From: Blasia pusilla
Taxonomy: Eukaryota > Marchantiophyta > Marchantiopsida > Blasiales
Direction: 5' to 3'
Assembly (NCBI GenBank): GCA_050084515.1
Contig: CM114271.1
Span: 17,546,001 to 17,610,000, forward strand
Length of the DNA: 64,000 bases
Below are positions 24,350 to 34,969 of this stretch, piece by piece. The position numbers were made by a program, and so were the translations under genes. Every line of letters begins with the position of its first letter. Position 1 is the stretch's first letter. The notes beneath the pieces are model-generated. The model was not told the origin of the DNA. It saw only the letters and a list, made by a program, of their open reading frames with translations, and did not search any database.

Positions 24350-24960
24350 TAGGTGAAGGGAAGTGTCATTGGCTACGGTTACTTCTTCATCATGTGAGAG
24401 GAGCGTGAGGAGGATCTCAATCAGATCATGATTTAAGGATGGTTGATGGTGTTGTTTATTCTACTTTTAAGGAAATTGCTATTCAGATGGGATTATTAGA
24501 ATTTGAAGACGACAGGGAGGTTTTTTCGAATTCATGCTTTGAAGAGGCGGTTAAAATTTGTACCTGTTATTCATTGTAATTGCTCTTTGCTATTATTCTT
24601 CTCTACAACCCGCCTTCTATACTTGGTATGGTGTGGGAACATTTCTTAGTTCCACTAATTGAAGATCTCTTACATCAAAGGCGTGAGGTAATATTCATGC
24701 CTTCTATTTATTTTTATTTTTTTAAATTTCTATTGATTTTATATGCATTTTATCAATATTTTTCTATTTTTTAAAATTTTGATGTAGAGAATTGAAGTTC
24801 TTGATCTTGCTTTGGACATGCAAACTATAAATCTTGCATTATTAGAGACCCTTTATCATCTTCAAGATCATGGTAAAAGTATGGCAGATTTCTTAGACAC
24901 GCTTGGACTTGACTTCTTTACTCAAGATTTATCGATCTCGTTCTTATAGGAAGAAGAGCT
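24350..24960 (+). pseudogene. Helitron 1 Rep-helicase linker remnants
   Basis: The plus strand reads EGKCHWLRLLLHHV-like sequence near 24,355, MVDGVVYSTFKEIAIQMGLL near 24,440-24,500 and PSILGMVWEHFLVPLIEDLL at 24,580-24,680, then LDMQTINLALLETLYHLQDH-like sequence after 24,790. It matches Helitron 2 at 35,740-36,330. Frame changes near 24,510-24,570 and an intron-like gap at 24,690-24,786. Confidence 0.65.
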
Positions 24961-25189
24961 CTGTTATGATCGTGAAATGCTTGCCGACCGTGTTGAATGA
25001 GGGGAGATTTCATTGACTGATGAAAAATGAGCTACATGGAATGTTGTCCATCTTCTATTTGAGGATGTGTTAAATGATGCGTCACCTATTGTAAGTGCAT
25101 TTAATATATGTTATGCTTTTTGAAGATTTATTTCTATATTTTAATTATTTTGAATTTGTATTTGGTGACTAATTTGGATGTTATTAGGC

Positions 25190-26880
25190 AAAGTTATTCT
25201 TCATCGATGGTCCTGGTGGAGCGAGAAAACCATTTGTATACAATATTTTTCTTGCTAGCGTTCGAATCAAGGGTTATATTGCTCTTGCATCTTCTGATAT
25301 TGTTGCTTTGTTACTCGATGGAGGATATACTGCTCATTTTCGATTCAAGATTCCAATTCAGATATATAAATCATCTACTTACAAGTAAGTTTATGTTGAA
25401 GATTTTGTTATTACTTTGCTTTATTTCTAAAATTGTGTTTCTATTATTTTGTTATTATTGATCTATATTAGGAATAAATATTTCTTACTTTTTGATTTCT
25501 TGTGTGTTTTCTAGCTTATCCGTTAATAGTGACATTGCATGCCTTATACAAAAAGCAAAGTTCATCGTATGGGATAAAGCTCCTATGATGCATTGTCATG
25601 CTTTTGAGGCTATCAATCGTACTTTCCAAGATATCATGGGTTTCATGGATCTTGCATTACGAGATCTCCCTTTTGGGGGCAAGATATTTATATTTGGTGG
25701 TGACTTGCGACAACTTCTTCCTGTAGTATGTCATGGTGATCGGCCAACTATTGTGCGTACAACCCTTAGAAAATCTCTTATTTGGTCTCATGTGAGAATA
25801 ATGAAACTCACTACTAACATTAGAGTGAATTGTTTGCAAAGTAACAAAGATTGAACCTTATGTTGTTGCATTTACTATCCTATGTATATTTTATCAAGAT
25901 ATACCCATTATTTTTTTGTTAAATTTAATTTAGGACAAGCATGACATGAGCAAGTTGGATTTGCAAACAAGTTATTGAAGGTTGGCGAGGGTTAGATACA
26001 ATTGCATTTTGAGTGTGGAGATGATTTTATAAGAATTCTTGATGTGTTGATTGTTAAATGCCACATACTTAATGATTTGATTGACATTTTGTATGGACGT
26101 GATATTGATAAGTGGAGTGATATTCACTTCTTGAGGGGTACATCTATTCTTACAACAAAGAAGACTACCGTGGATTTTATCAATGCCAAAATTATGTCGC
26201 AATTTGGAGAAGAGGTAATTCTAATATTCCATGAATGTCATCAATTTATATGAAATGAATACATGATTTATTTGTTCTATTAGAAGTTATCCTTTAGATT
26301 CTAATGATTGTTTCTCTTTTTGGTAACACACTTTTTAAAGTGCTAATTCAATAACTGACGATGGGATGAGGTTGATATACATAACAAAATTCTTGAATAC
26401 ATGTTTTCCATCAGGATTGCCACCAGGTTGCTAAACATTGAAGATCGGAGCTCCGATTATGCTATTACGGAATATGAATGGAGCAAAGGGACAAGCAAAC
26501 GAGACTCACTCGGTGATAGTTGGATTTGGTTGACATGTTATCGATGTTGTAATTATACTGGAAAAATATTGGAACTCGATTGTTTATTCCACGCATTCCG
26601 TTGTTGCATCTGATTCAAGGTTACTTTTTGATTTACGATGATTTCAATTTCCTGTTCGTCCAGCCTTTGCAATGACAATTAATAAGTCTCAAGGTCAAAC
26701 ATTAGAGAGAGTTAACATTTATTGCAAAATTTTGTACTTTCTTATGGGCAATTATATGTTGCCTTATCTATAATAGATTCTAACAATTCAATTCATATGA
26801 TTATTGATAATCAAAGTCATCCAAACAAAGATGGTGTTTATATTAGAAATGTTGTATATCCTGAAGTGTTATATTAAAAA
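25190..26880 (+). pseudogene. Helitron 1 PIF1-type helicase, catalytically dead
   Basis: Exons parallel Helitron 2. The P-loop reads [13 protein letters not shown] where an active enzyme has GPGGTGKT, so Thr, Gly and Thr of the loop are altered. Walker B reads IVWDKAP (about 25,568-25,588) where DEAP is required. At 25,492-25,854, HAFEAINRTFQDIMGFMDLA and FIFGGDLRQLLPVVCHGDRP keep the rest of the fold. Later parts are IKWSDIHFLRGTSILTTKKT-like (26,100-26,165) and RPAFAMTINKSQGQTLERV-like (26,660-26,710, the motif VI region). Introns at about 25,387-25,513 and 25,850-25,935. The helicase cannot bind or hydrolyse ATP. Confidence 0.8.
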
Positions 26881-27018
26881 AATAAGAATTAGATTTTTTT
26901 TTTTTTTTAAAAAAAGATTCTAATTTTCTTTGACTAAGAAAATTTCCATATTTTATTATATTAAAATAATTTTTTCTGTTGTAAAATTTAGTGCCACTAT
27001 ATGCCACGGGCATTCTCA

Positions 27019-27023
27019 CTAGT
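27019..27023 (+). other. Helitron 1 3' terminus (CTAGT)
   Basis: ATGCCACGGGCAT then TCTCACTAGT. The hairpin is reduced compared with Helitron 2 (38,151-38,178), but the position, about 140 bases after the helicase stop, and the CTAGT end agree. Confidence 0.65.
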
Positions 27024-28306
27024 ATCTACCAAGGCTTAGACGGTTAATCTTAGGCCGTCTATTTTTTAACGGATATGTATATGCCTATATCATTTTAAAA
27101 TGTGATCCACTCCCGTTCCTACAAGGCTTTTTCATCTCTAGTTTTCTTCTAGTGGAGAGAAGTTTTGTCCATCGGATAATAGGCCTATGCGTTACTTTTC
27201 CATGTGTCTACTCATAAAATTAACTTGAAAGCTCTTCTAAAACCCTTACTAACTTGTATTAACTCCCATTACAACCCCTACTAATCCCTATTCGATCGAT
27301 TTAATGGGGAAACGTCTCACGTGCCCCCAATAGGTGGGAAGGAGTAATTGCGGGATGGACAAACTAAAATGAGCTTTGTGATTCGTCTTTGAATCACCAT
27401 AGAATCTCCACACTTGCATTTAATATTCGACATCCAAAAATAATAGGTGTTATGGTTTCTCTTGATTTTTTTTAACCTTCCTCTAACTTAAAATCACCTA
27501 TCCAGATTATACCCATACTATCCGTAGCGATAGTGAGACGCCCCTTGAAGGTTTGTTACTATGGCAAACTATGTGAGTCCAACAATGTATACTATAATGC
27601 GAGGAAGGGGGGGTTATCTCTTTTGGAAAAGAAAACTCCCAAAGAAGTGAAGCCCTCCATAAATAATCATCTATAATGGTAGCTTAGCAGAAAAAGTTCA
27701 AAAAAAATCAAAATCAAATCTATGAGAAATCTTCCGTGGACTTCTATTTGAACCGAGGACTTCTATGTGAAAGTTTTCCACCGCCTTATTTCTGAATGAG
27801 TCAATTTTTTTTCAGATTTTAATGGGACACTTGTCAGTTCAGAAATAAAAGAGGAAGTTGCCAGTCGTATTAAGACACCTATGAACTCCCTAACTCTAGC
27901 TGATTGCAAATAAATCATCCGCTCTAAGTTGGAGTAGACTAACATAGGTGGTGGAAAAGTGGGGGCAGTGTCAAGAAGGTGGTGGCAGAGTGGAGGTAGC
28001 ATCTAGGTGGTGGAAAATCTGGAATCGGCCAAAGAAGGCAAATCTCTCCCCAAGTCGGAATTGGTTTGGATTTTTTTTCTGTCGTCTTAGATTCCGCGTG
28101 GGCCTTCTCCATGTGACAGGGGAGAATTCAGAAGTTGTAAACTTGCTCAAAAAATCTTCGAACAAGGTGGCTGCAAACAAACTGCAAGAATTCGTGACTT
28201 GTTAGTGCAGGAATTACTTCCGTTCAGATCAGACTTACGTTAGATCAGACATAGTTCGCAAGCTTGTGATTTCACATGTTTGGAAAAAAACTTCTCAACT
28301 TGAGGA
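27024..28306. other. Non-coding DNA between Helitron 1 and the pectin methylesterase fragment
   Basis: No gene, RNA or clear repeat recognised on either strand. The frames seen at 27,763-28,205 on both strands have no domain I recognise and are probably chance; the last part could be 5' flank of the captured gene. Confidence 0.4.
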
Positions 28307-28935
28307 ATAACTTTCCAAAACACAACCGACCTCAGATTGCACCAAGCTATGGCGCTGTGTGTGGACGGTGATTTGGCTGCAATTGAAGATTGCATCTCCG
28401 AAGGCTACCAATACACCCTCTACGTACACAATGGACGTCAGTTTTATACCAACTGCACAATTTTGGGAAGAGTCCTCTTTGTTTCAAAATTGTCACCTGC
28501 TCGTGAGATCCGGTCGCGCTGACGCTCTGACAAGCGTATTGATTGCTCAAGGTCGGACCGATCTAGGCCAAAGCACAGGCTTGGTGTTTCAGAATTGCAT
28601 TATTTTGGGCATGCCAGATTACATGGAGGATCTGCGCAAAAATCCGGCATTGCTTCAATCCTATCTCGGGTGGTCGTGGAAGAGGTTCTCCCGGACGATG
28701 TTCATCTACTCCTACCTGGACTCCGTGATATAACCCGAGGGATGGCTTGCTTGGGATGGAACTTTCGCGTTGGATTCACTCTTCTATGGGAAGTATCAGT
28801 TGTGTAGCCCTGGAGCGGTTGCCGCCTCTAGAGTTCCGTGGTCCAACCAGCTCACCTCCAACCAGGCCGATGCTTTTGGCGTCGAGAGATTCATCCAAGG
28901 AAATCGTTGACTTCCCTACGCAGGGATTTCCTGAT
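28307..28935 (+). pseudogene. Pectin methylesterase gene fragment (catalytic domain), broken
   Basis: Plus-strand frames read as the C-terminal two thirds of a plant pectinesterase, which demethylates cell-wall pectin. They are ITFQNTTDLRLHQAMALCVD; EGYQYTLYVHNGRQFYTNCT; then after a frameshift near 28,465 VLIAQGRTDLGQSTGLVFQN; LQSYLGWSWKRFSRTMFIYS; PEGWLAWDGTFALDSLFYGK; VPWSNQLTSNQADAF; and ERFIQGNR. Catalytic damage is clear: the Asp of the QDTLY motif is Tyr (YQYTLY), the DFIFG segment is lost at the frameshift, and the Arg of LGRPWK is Trp (LGWSWK). In-frame stops follow DSVI (near 28,730) and replace Trp after GNR. It lies between two Helitrons, so Helitron capture is possible. Confidence 0.85.
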
Positions 28936-28980
28936 TTTCAAGAAAACAAACGCAGACACTCACACGCAATTTGATCTTGC

Positions 28981-29132
<152 letters not shown>

Positions 29133-29138
29133 ATAATT

Positions 29139-29530
29139 ATGGAAGAAATTATAATAAATACGAGTGATGATGAATATTTGGTAGAGAGAGATGAACATAG
29201 ATTTTCATTATCTCGCTCTGAACGAAAACGGAAATTTTTGATGTGGACCCTAAATTTTTCGCTCCTATTTCAAATGGTTTTAATGAGACTCACGAGGTTA
29301 GAGAAGTCTCAATAGGTGAGGAAATTGTGATTACTCTCAATAGTAATGAGAGATACTCTATAGATATTTGTTCTGGTCTTGAAGAATATGACGATGGAGA
29401 ATATTCCTACACTTCCCTCTATGATTCCGAGGGATGGTATGTTGGTGATGAGTTCGACCTGGAATATAGGTGTATGGATTATGGGGGTTTAGACATAAGT
29501 GCAGATAGTCGAGATATTGGAGATAAGTAG
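29139..29530 (+). pseudogene. Helitron 2 first acidic reading frame
   Basis: It starts MEEIIINTSDDEYLVERDE just after the GA tract and continues, after a one-base frame change near 29,240, as DPKFFAPISNGFNETHEVRE to CMDYGGLDISADSRDIGDK. Strongly acidic, no recognised domain. Its place before the YVP-repeat frame suggests it is the start of the transposase gene or a separate small protein of the element. Confidence 0.35.
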
Positions 29531-29806
29531 CCTAAAGAGTATTATCTATTGTGTATATCCAATTAATCATCAAATCCCTATTCGTTTTGTTCTCAGATAT
29601 GTCTATTTGAGATTGTTGAGTTGAGCAAACGATCAAGTTTCATTTCTCTGGGAGTGGAGTGACTCAAAAAAGTAAGTCTTCTCTGCTTGTGTTATGATAT
29701 TCAGGTGTGGAGATTTAGTATCCTTTTCTATTGAGTATTTCTTTTATTATTTTGAAATATTTCTTTGATTAAAATAATTATGTGGATAATGCAAGATACT
29801 TTATAA

Positions 29807-30382
29807 ATGAGTGTTGATGATTTACGCTTTAGCGATGGTGAGTTCTACGTTCCTCTTGATGAACAAGAAAGGGATTATATATCTATAGATGTCGACGTCG
29901 TAGAGGTGATACAAATATCAAGTCCGGAGTATGTCCCATGGCCGATCGTTGAAAATAGGAACAATGCTTCAAGTCTTGGCTATGTTCCATCATCGATTTT
30001 TGAAAATATGGATAAGGCTTTAAGTCCTAGCTATGTACCATTGCCAAATTTTGAAAATGGGATTAATGCTCCTAATGTTAGCCTAAGCCCTTTGAGAAAT
30101 GGTCAGAGTTGTAGTTATGATGAGAGTGCATCTAGGATTTTAACCACACCTGTGGTGAATCATCATTCTATTTCACAAGAAGTAGTTGGAGGTCAGGAGG
30201 AAGAAGGAGATACAGATTCCACACATGATTGCATCCCTTCCTCAGACCCTATAGCATCTAGCCATTCATTTGTACGTGATTGTTGCGGGTCGGGGTCATG
30301 GGAAATTAGTGATTGTCATACAGTTTGCTTTGAGGACTCAAATGAGATGAGTACGGCCGAGTCTCATTGCCCATTAGAATGA
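29807..30382 (+). CDS. Helitron 2 N-terminal acidic protein with YVP repeats
   Basis: The 191-residue frame carries three spaced repeats built on YVP: SPEYVPWPIVEN, LGYVPSSIFENMDKA and SPSYVPLPNFENGINA. Then come an acidic EEEGDTDSTHDCIPS segment and SSHSFVRDC, both conserved in Helitron 1. No catalytic motif. Conservation between the two elements supports a genuine protein or first exon of the transposase; the spacing of downstream exons would allow splicing onto the KRPFADITN exon at 30,565. Function unknown. Confidence 0.5.
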   Translation: MSVDDLRFSDGEFYVPLDEQERDYISIDVDVVEVIQISSPEYVPWPIVENRNNASSLGYVPSSIFENMDKALSPSYVPLPNFENGINAPNVSLSPLRNGQSCSYDESASRILTTPVVNHHSISQEVVGGQEEEGDTDSTHDCIPSSDPIASSHSFVRDCCGSGSWEISDCHTVCFEDSNEMSTAESHCPLE

Positions 30383-30564
30383 TTTTCCTATTTCAGACTT
30401 TTATAAAAACTTCAGTTATGTGTAAATTTATTTTTTAATATAGATTATAATATCCACGGACCAAATCTTGAATATAAGTTTTGTTTACTAATTTTTTTTT
30501 TTTTCTATTATTTTTTATATATTAACAATACATATTTTGGTCGGATGGTTGATATTGTCACAAG

Positions 30565-30822
30565 ATGCATGAATCTCAAGAGGAACCATCGAGGCGAAAT
30601 GAAAAAAGACCATTCGCAGACATCACCAATGTAGTCTCTTTACCTAATGTGGAGCATGATCACCACATTTCATGTAGTGCTCCATCTTCTATATGGATTT
30701 TGGAGGAAACAGAGAAGCTTGCATATAAGAAGGCTAGAAGGGTTGCTTCTCAAAGAAATAGAAGGGCGCTTCAAGATATGCGATTTGTAACTCATTCAAC
30801 GACTTTGTCATCTCCAATGTAA
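30565..30822 (+). CDS. Helitron 2 exon with KRPFADITN motif
   Basis: This exon-like frame reads RRNEKRPFADITNVVSLPNV, then ETEKLAYKKARRVASQRNRR, and ends TLSSPM directly before GTAAGG, a splice donor. The ADITN motif and the following basic stretch occur at the start of many plant Helitron transposases. It is the first of the exons that end in SSPM before a donor, so it begins the repeated-exon array. Confidence 0.55.
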   Translation: MHESQEEPSRRNEKRPFADITNVVSLPNVEHDHHISCSAPSSIWILEETEKLAYKKARRVASQRNRRALQDMRFVTHSTTLSSPM

Positions 30823-30920
30823 GGATACTTAGCATTATGATTATAGAATGATATCGTAACCATATATGCACACTCTAGATTTGTTGTGTGACTTTAATAT
30901 CTTTCATGTTTGTGATGTAG

Positions 30921-32234
30921 ACTTCCAAATCCATCGAACCCGCAACGACTACGTGATATACATTAAATTGTGAGAGCTCAAGGACAAGAGCGAAGACTTG
31001 CTAAATTAGTTGAATTGAGATATATTGAAGCTGTTGTGAATGTTCCTTCGATGGAAGAATTACAACCATCCATCATCGATGGCTCACAAGGCACAAATAA
31101 TAGAAGGTATTTATTTATGTATAACATTTCTACTTTTTATTATAATAATAGTTATTTTTTTCATATTATGACTATTATATGTTCAGGTTGGTAGCAACAC
31201 CTTCCAATGGAAATCTTCATGCTTCAATAGACACTATATCGTCTCCAATGTATGTTTCATCCACTCATTAATTTCTTATTATGATTATAGAATGATATCG
31301 TAACCATATGTGCACACTCTAGATTTGTTGTGTGACTTTAATATCTTTCATGTTTGTGATGTAGACTTCCAAATCCATCGAACCCGCAACGACTACGTGA
31401 TATACATTAAATTGAGAGAGCTCAAGGACAAGAGCGAAGACTTGCTAAATTAGTTGAATTGAGATATATTGAAGCTGTTGTGAATGTTCCTTCGATGGAA
31501 GAATTACAACCATCCATCATCGATGGCTCACAAGGCGCAAATACTAGAAGGTATTTATTTATGTATAACGTTTATACTTTTTATTATAATAATAGTTATA
31601 TTTTTTTTCGTATTATGACTATTATATGTGTTTAGCAACACCTTCCAATGGAAATTTTCATGCTTCAATAGACAATATCATCTCCAATGTATGTTTCATC
31701 CACTCATTAATTTCTTATTATGATTATAGAATGATATTAACCATATGTACACTCTAGATTTGTTGTGTGACTTTAATATCTTTCATGTTTGTGATGTAGA
31801 CTTCCAAATCCATTACTACGTGATATACATTAAATTGAGAGAGCTCAAGGACAAGAGCGAAGACTTGCTAAATTAGTTGAATTGAGATATATTGAAGCTG
31901 TTGTGAATGTTCCTTCGATGGAAGAATTACAACCATCCATCATCGATGGCTCACAAGGCGCAAATACTAGAAGGTATTTATTTATGTATAACGTTTCTAC
32001 TTTTTATTATAATAATAGTTATATTTTTTTTCGTATTATGACTATTATATGTTCACGTTGGTAGCAACACCTTCCAATGGAAATTTTCATGCTTCAATAG
32101 ACACTATATCATCTCCAATGTATGTTTCATCCACTCATTAATTTCTTATTTTTTATTGGTTTTTTTTAATTTAATTATTTTGACTTGATTTTTATTAATA
32201 GTGTTTTTCTTAGTCTTCCACTTCCGTCCAACCC
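30921..32234 (+). repeat. Tandem duplication of a two-exon module in Helitron 2 (periods 444 and 435 bp)
   Basis: Three near-identical units start at 30,921, 31,365 and 31,800. Each begins with an exon encoding LPNPSNPQRLRDIH, a TAA, then VRAQGQERRLAKLVELRYIE and ending before GTATTT. A second small exon (ATPSNGN, then ASIDTISSPM) ends at a GTATG donor. The third unit lacks nine bases of the first exon. All three share the same TAA, so the duplication happened after that stop arose, or the stop is skipped. Confidence 0.85.
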
Positions 32235-33080
32235 TCGGGGATTACATGCTATGCTTCAAGTTGCACGAGCACAAGGCCAGAGAAGAAGGCACAATAATTT
32301 GGCTCAAGCGAATGTTTATCAATTGTATGTGAATCTTCTTCCTAGAGAGGAAGTCGAGGCTATGACTACTAATGACTTTCATACTCAAGCTAATACAATG
32401 TATGCTTTACATACTTTTATTATTGATGCTTCCTACTTGGTCTTAAATTTTTATGAATGATTTCTAATAACAAATTTTTTTGCAGGCCAATTATGGTACA
32501 TCATGAAGTTGAAACTATTCCAAACTCTAGGATTGTGGTCTTACCATCTCCAATGTATATTTCTAAACTATATACTCAAATTGAATATCGATATGTTTGT
32601 ATGTATATTTATTCTTATTATAATCATATATATGAATTTCTTAACCTCTGCTTGTAGTCTTCCAGTTCCTACCAATCCTCTACGATTATCTCACATGCTT
32701 CAAGTTGCTCGAGCTGAGGGCCAAAGAAAAGACATGCTCATTTGGATGAAGTACATGAGATTGCACATGTTAGCGATTCGTTGATAAGGAATGATGCCAA
32801 TGGACCTAATCGTGAAGGCCACATGGAAGTGAATGAAGAAAATGTACATGCCTCGATTCCAAATGTGGGATCACATTTGGATGAAGTACATGAGATTGCA
32901 CATGTTTGTGATCCGTTGATAAGGAGCGATGCCAATGCAGCCAATCGTGAAAGCCACATGGAAGAAAATGAAGACAATGTACACGCCTCCATTCCAAATG
33001 TGGGATCTAGAAGGGTTGTGAACTTGAAAACGTTGCTCAATATTGCACGTATTCCTAACTTTGAAGAGAATCACATTTGA
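32214..33080 (+). pseudogene. Helitron 2 later repeated exons and spacer duplication
   Basis: Two better-preserved copies of the repeated exon occur here: LPLPSNPRGLHAMLQVARA (from 32,214) and LPVPTNPLRLSHMLQVARAE (from 32,658), each preceded by an intron-like stretch ending TAG and each with a basic GQR tail. After the last copy, a 45-residue block is duplicated: DEVHEIAHVSDSLIRNDANG to SIPNVGSH, then DEVHEIAHVCDPLIRSDANA to SIPNVGSR (32,742-33,010). It leads into RRVVNLKTLLNIARIPNFEE just before Rep. Confidence 0.65.
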
Positions 33081-33089
33081 ATTCTTAGG

Positions 33090-34866
33090 TTGGGAGATCG
33101 TATTCATAGTATGATTGGCCGTTTTAGTGTTGGACTTATGAATGTTGTTTGTCCGACTTGCAATGCTCTACATGGGAAGTGTGAGAGAGTGAAGTATACT
33201 AGGTTTATAAGCTCGCCTTTTAGTATGTGTTGTGGGCATGGTAAGATTCAATTACCATATTTGACAACTTCACCTTTTATACTAGCAGAATTACTTTCTA
33301 GTATGAGTTCAAAAAGTCTTCATTTTGTGCCTAATGCACGTGCCTATAATAATGCTCTTCAATTGGTATCTACTAGGGCATATGTAACAGAGCAACGAGG
33401 CGATACAGGAAACTTCAGGATTCAAGGTGATGTATATCATTCTATTGGACCTCTTCATGCTGAAAGTGGTGCTCGTCCACAATTCGCGCAAATTTATATT
33501 CATGATGATGAGCATCAGATGGAACATAGAAGAAGGATTATGAGTGGAGATTATCGGGATCAATTGAGGCCAGAGATCTTAAGGGGATTACAAGATATAT
33601 TACATGCCCATAATCCATATGTGGCTTTATTTCGAAATGTGGCTATTGATCCATGTAATTCTGACTTTCATATTGTTCTTAAGGGTAGTAAGCGAGGTCC
33701 TGATGCAAAACGATACACCTTGCCTGTTGCTTCAGAGATTGCAGCTATCTTGCCTAGAGATGGGAGTGATCCAATAGAAGGACGTGATATTATTGTTCGC
33801 TTACATGGAGGAGGGATTCGTCGTCTGTCAGATTTGAATGAAGCATATATCCCATTGCACTTTGTTTTGCCTTTTGTTTATGGTGAAGCAGGTTGGCATC
33901 TTGGGATACCTTTGCAAGTGCAACATGATCATAGAGATGATCTGCCGTTAAGAGGGGATGCTATGATGGACGAAGATAGAGATGATATTGTACAAGGAGG
34001 AATTTAAGGTGAGGTTACCACTTATGAGGCGAGTTCAAAGACCATTACAACTTTACAATTTGCTTCATTCAGACTTCAAATGCGAGCTAACGCTATGGAT
34101 AATAATCGGTTGTTGAGGTTTGGTCGTCTTACTCAAGAATGTATGGTGGATATGTAGGCGACTATCAAAATGCAACGGCTAACTTGGATACGATTGCATC
34201 AAAAAGAGTTGAGAGCTGATTTATACCAAGGTGTCAGAGATGCCATGACTCGGTATGATGTGAATGGTCAAGGCATAGGGAGACGTATTATCATATCTTC
34301 GTCTTTCATAGGAGGACCCCGTCACATACATCAATTGTACCATGATGTTATGGCCATTGTGAGACATTTTGGGAAGCCTGACTACTTTTTGACTATGACT
34401 TGCAATCCTAAATGGCCAGAGATTACTGTTGCTCTGCTTCATGGGCAATCAACGTCTGATCATCCTGACCTGGATATACGTGTTTTCCAACAAAAGAAGA
34501 AGGATTTTTTGAGACTTATATTGGATAAGCATATTTTGGGTCGAGTGATAGGATGCATTCATATGGTCGAGTTCCAAAAGAGAGGGCTACCACATGTGCA
34601 TATCCTAATTATTCTTGCTTCTGAGGATAAGCCAAGGACAACCTCTGATTTTGACGATATTATATTTGCTGAGATTCCGAATCCCATGACTCATCCTAGG
34701 CTATATTCTATTGTAAGAAATTGTATGATTCATGGTCCGTGTGGAGTAGCACATCCAAATGCACCTTGCACGGATAAAACGACAAAAAAATGTTCCAAAG
34801 GATACCCAATGCCCTTTGCATAAATGACAATGGAGAATGAGGATGGATATCCTATTTATAAGAGGT
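33090..34866 (+). pseudogene. Helitron 2 Rep (HUH) N-terminal half
   Basis: Long plus-strand frames (33,090-34,007 and 34,170-34,823) contain a zinc motif (VCPTCNALHG, SMCCGHGK), LAELLSSMSSKSLHFVPNAR, PEILRGLQDILHAHNPYVAL and LRADLYQGVRDAM. The Helitron signature TCNPKWPEI and the HUH motif (RGLPHVHILIIL, His codons within 34,590-34,601) follow. Rep nicks and rejoins single strands during rolling-circle transposition. In-frame stops at 34,005, 34,155 and 34,821 interrupt it, followed by a donor at 34,867. The HUH residues are intact. Confidence 0.85.
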
Positions 34867-34969
34867 AATTGATTGGTTTTGTTGTTTATTTCGTCATTTA
34901 ATGTTCTTCTATTAATGTGCTATCTATTTTCCCCAACTATTAACATACTTCTATATATGTTTATGCAGG

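Larger units (their letters stand above)
20341..27023 (+). mobile_element. Helitron 1 (autonomous family, heavily decayed)
   Basis: It has the same exon order as the better-preserved Helitron 2. An N-terminal acidic protein (20,387-20,758) is followed by repeated short exons (21,257-22,850), Rep remnants (22,900-24,240), a linker (24,350-24,960) and a helicase (25,190-26,880). It ends with ATGCCACGGGCATTCTCACT then AGT, the CTAGT terminus preceded by a partial GC-rich hairpin. The 5' TC end is not identified, so the start is nominal. Confidence 0.8.

Noticed and set aside
27763-28205. Overlapping frames as the 5' part of the pectin methylesterase
   Set aside because: No recognisable pectinesterase-inhibitor or catalytic motif could be read there in any frame.
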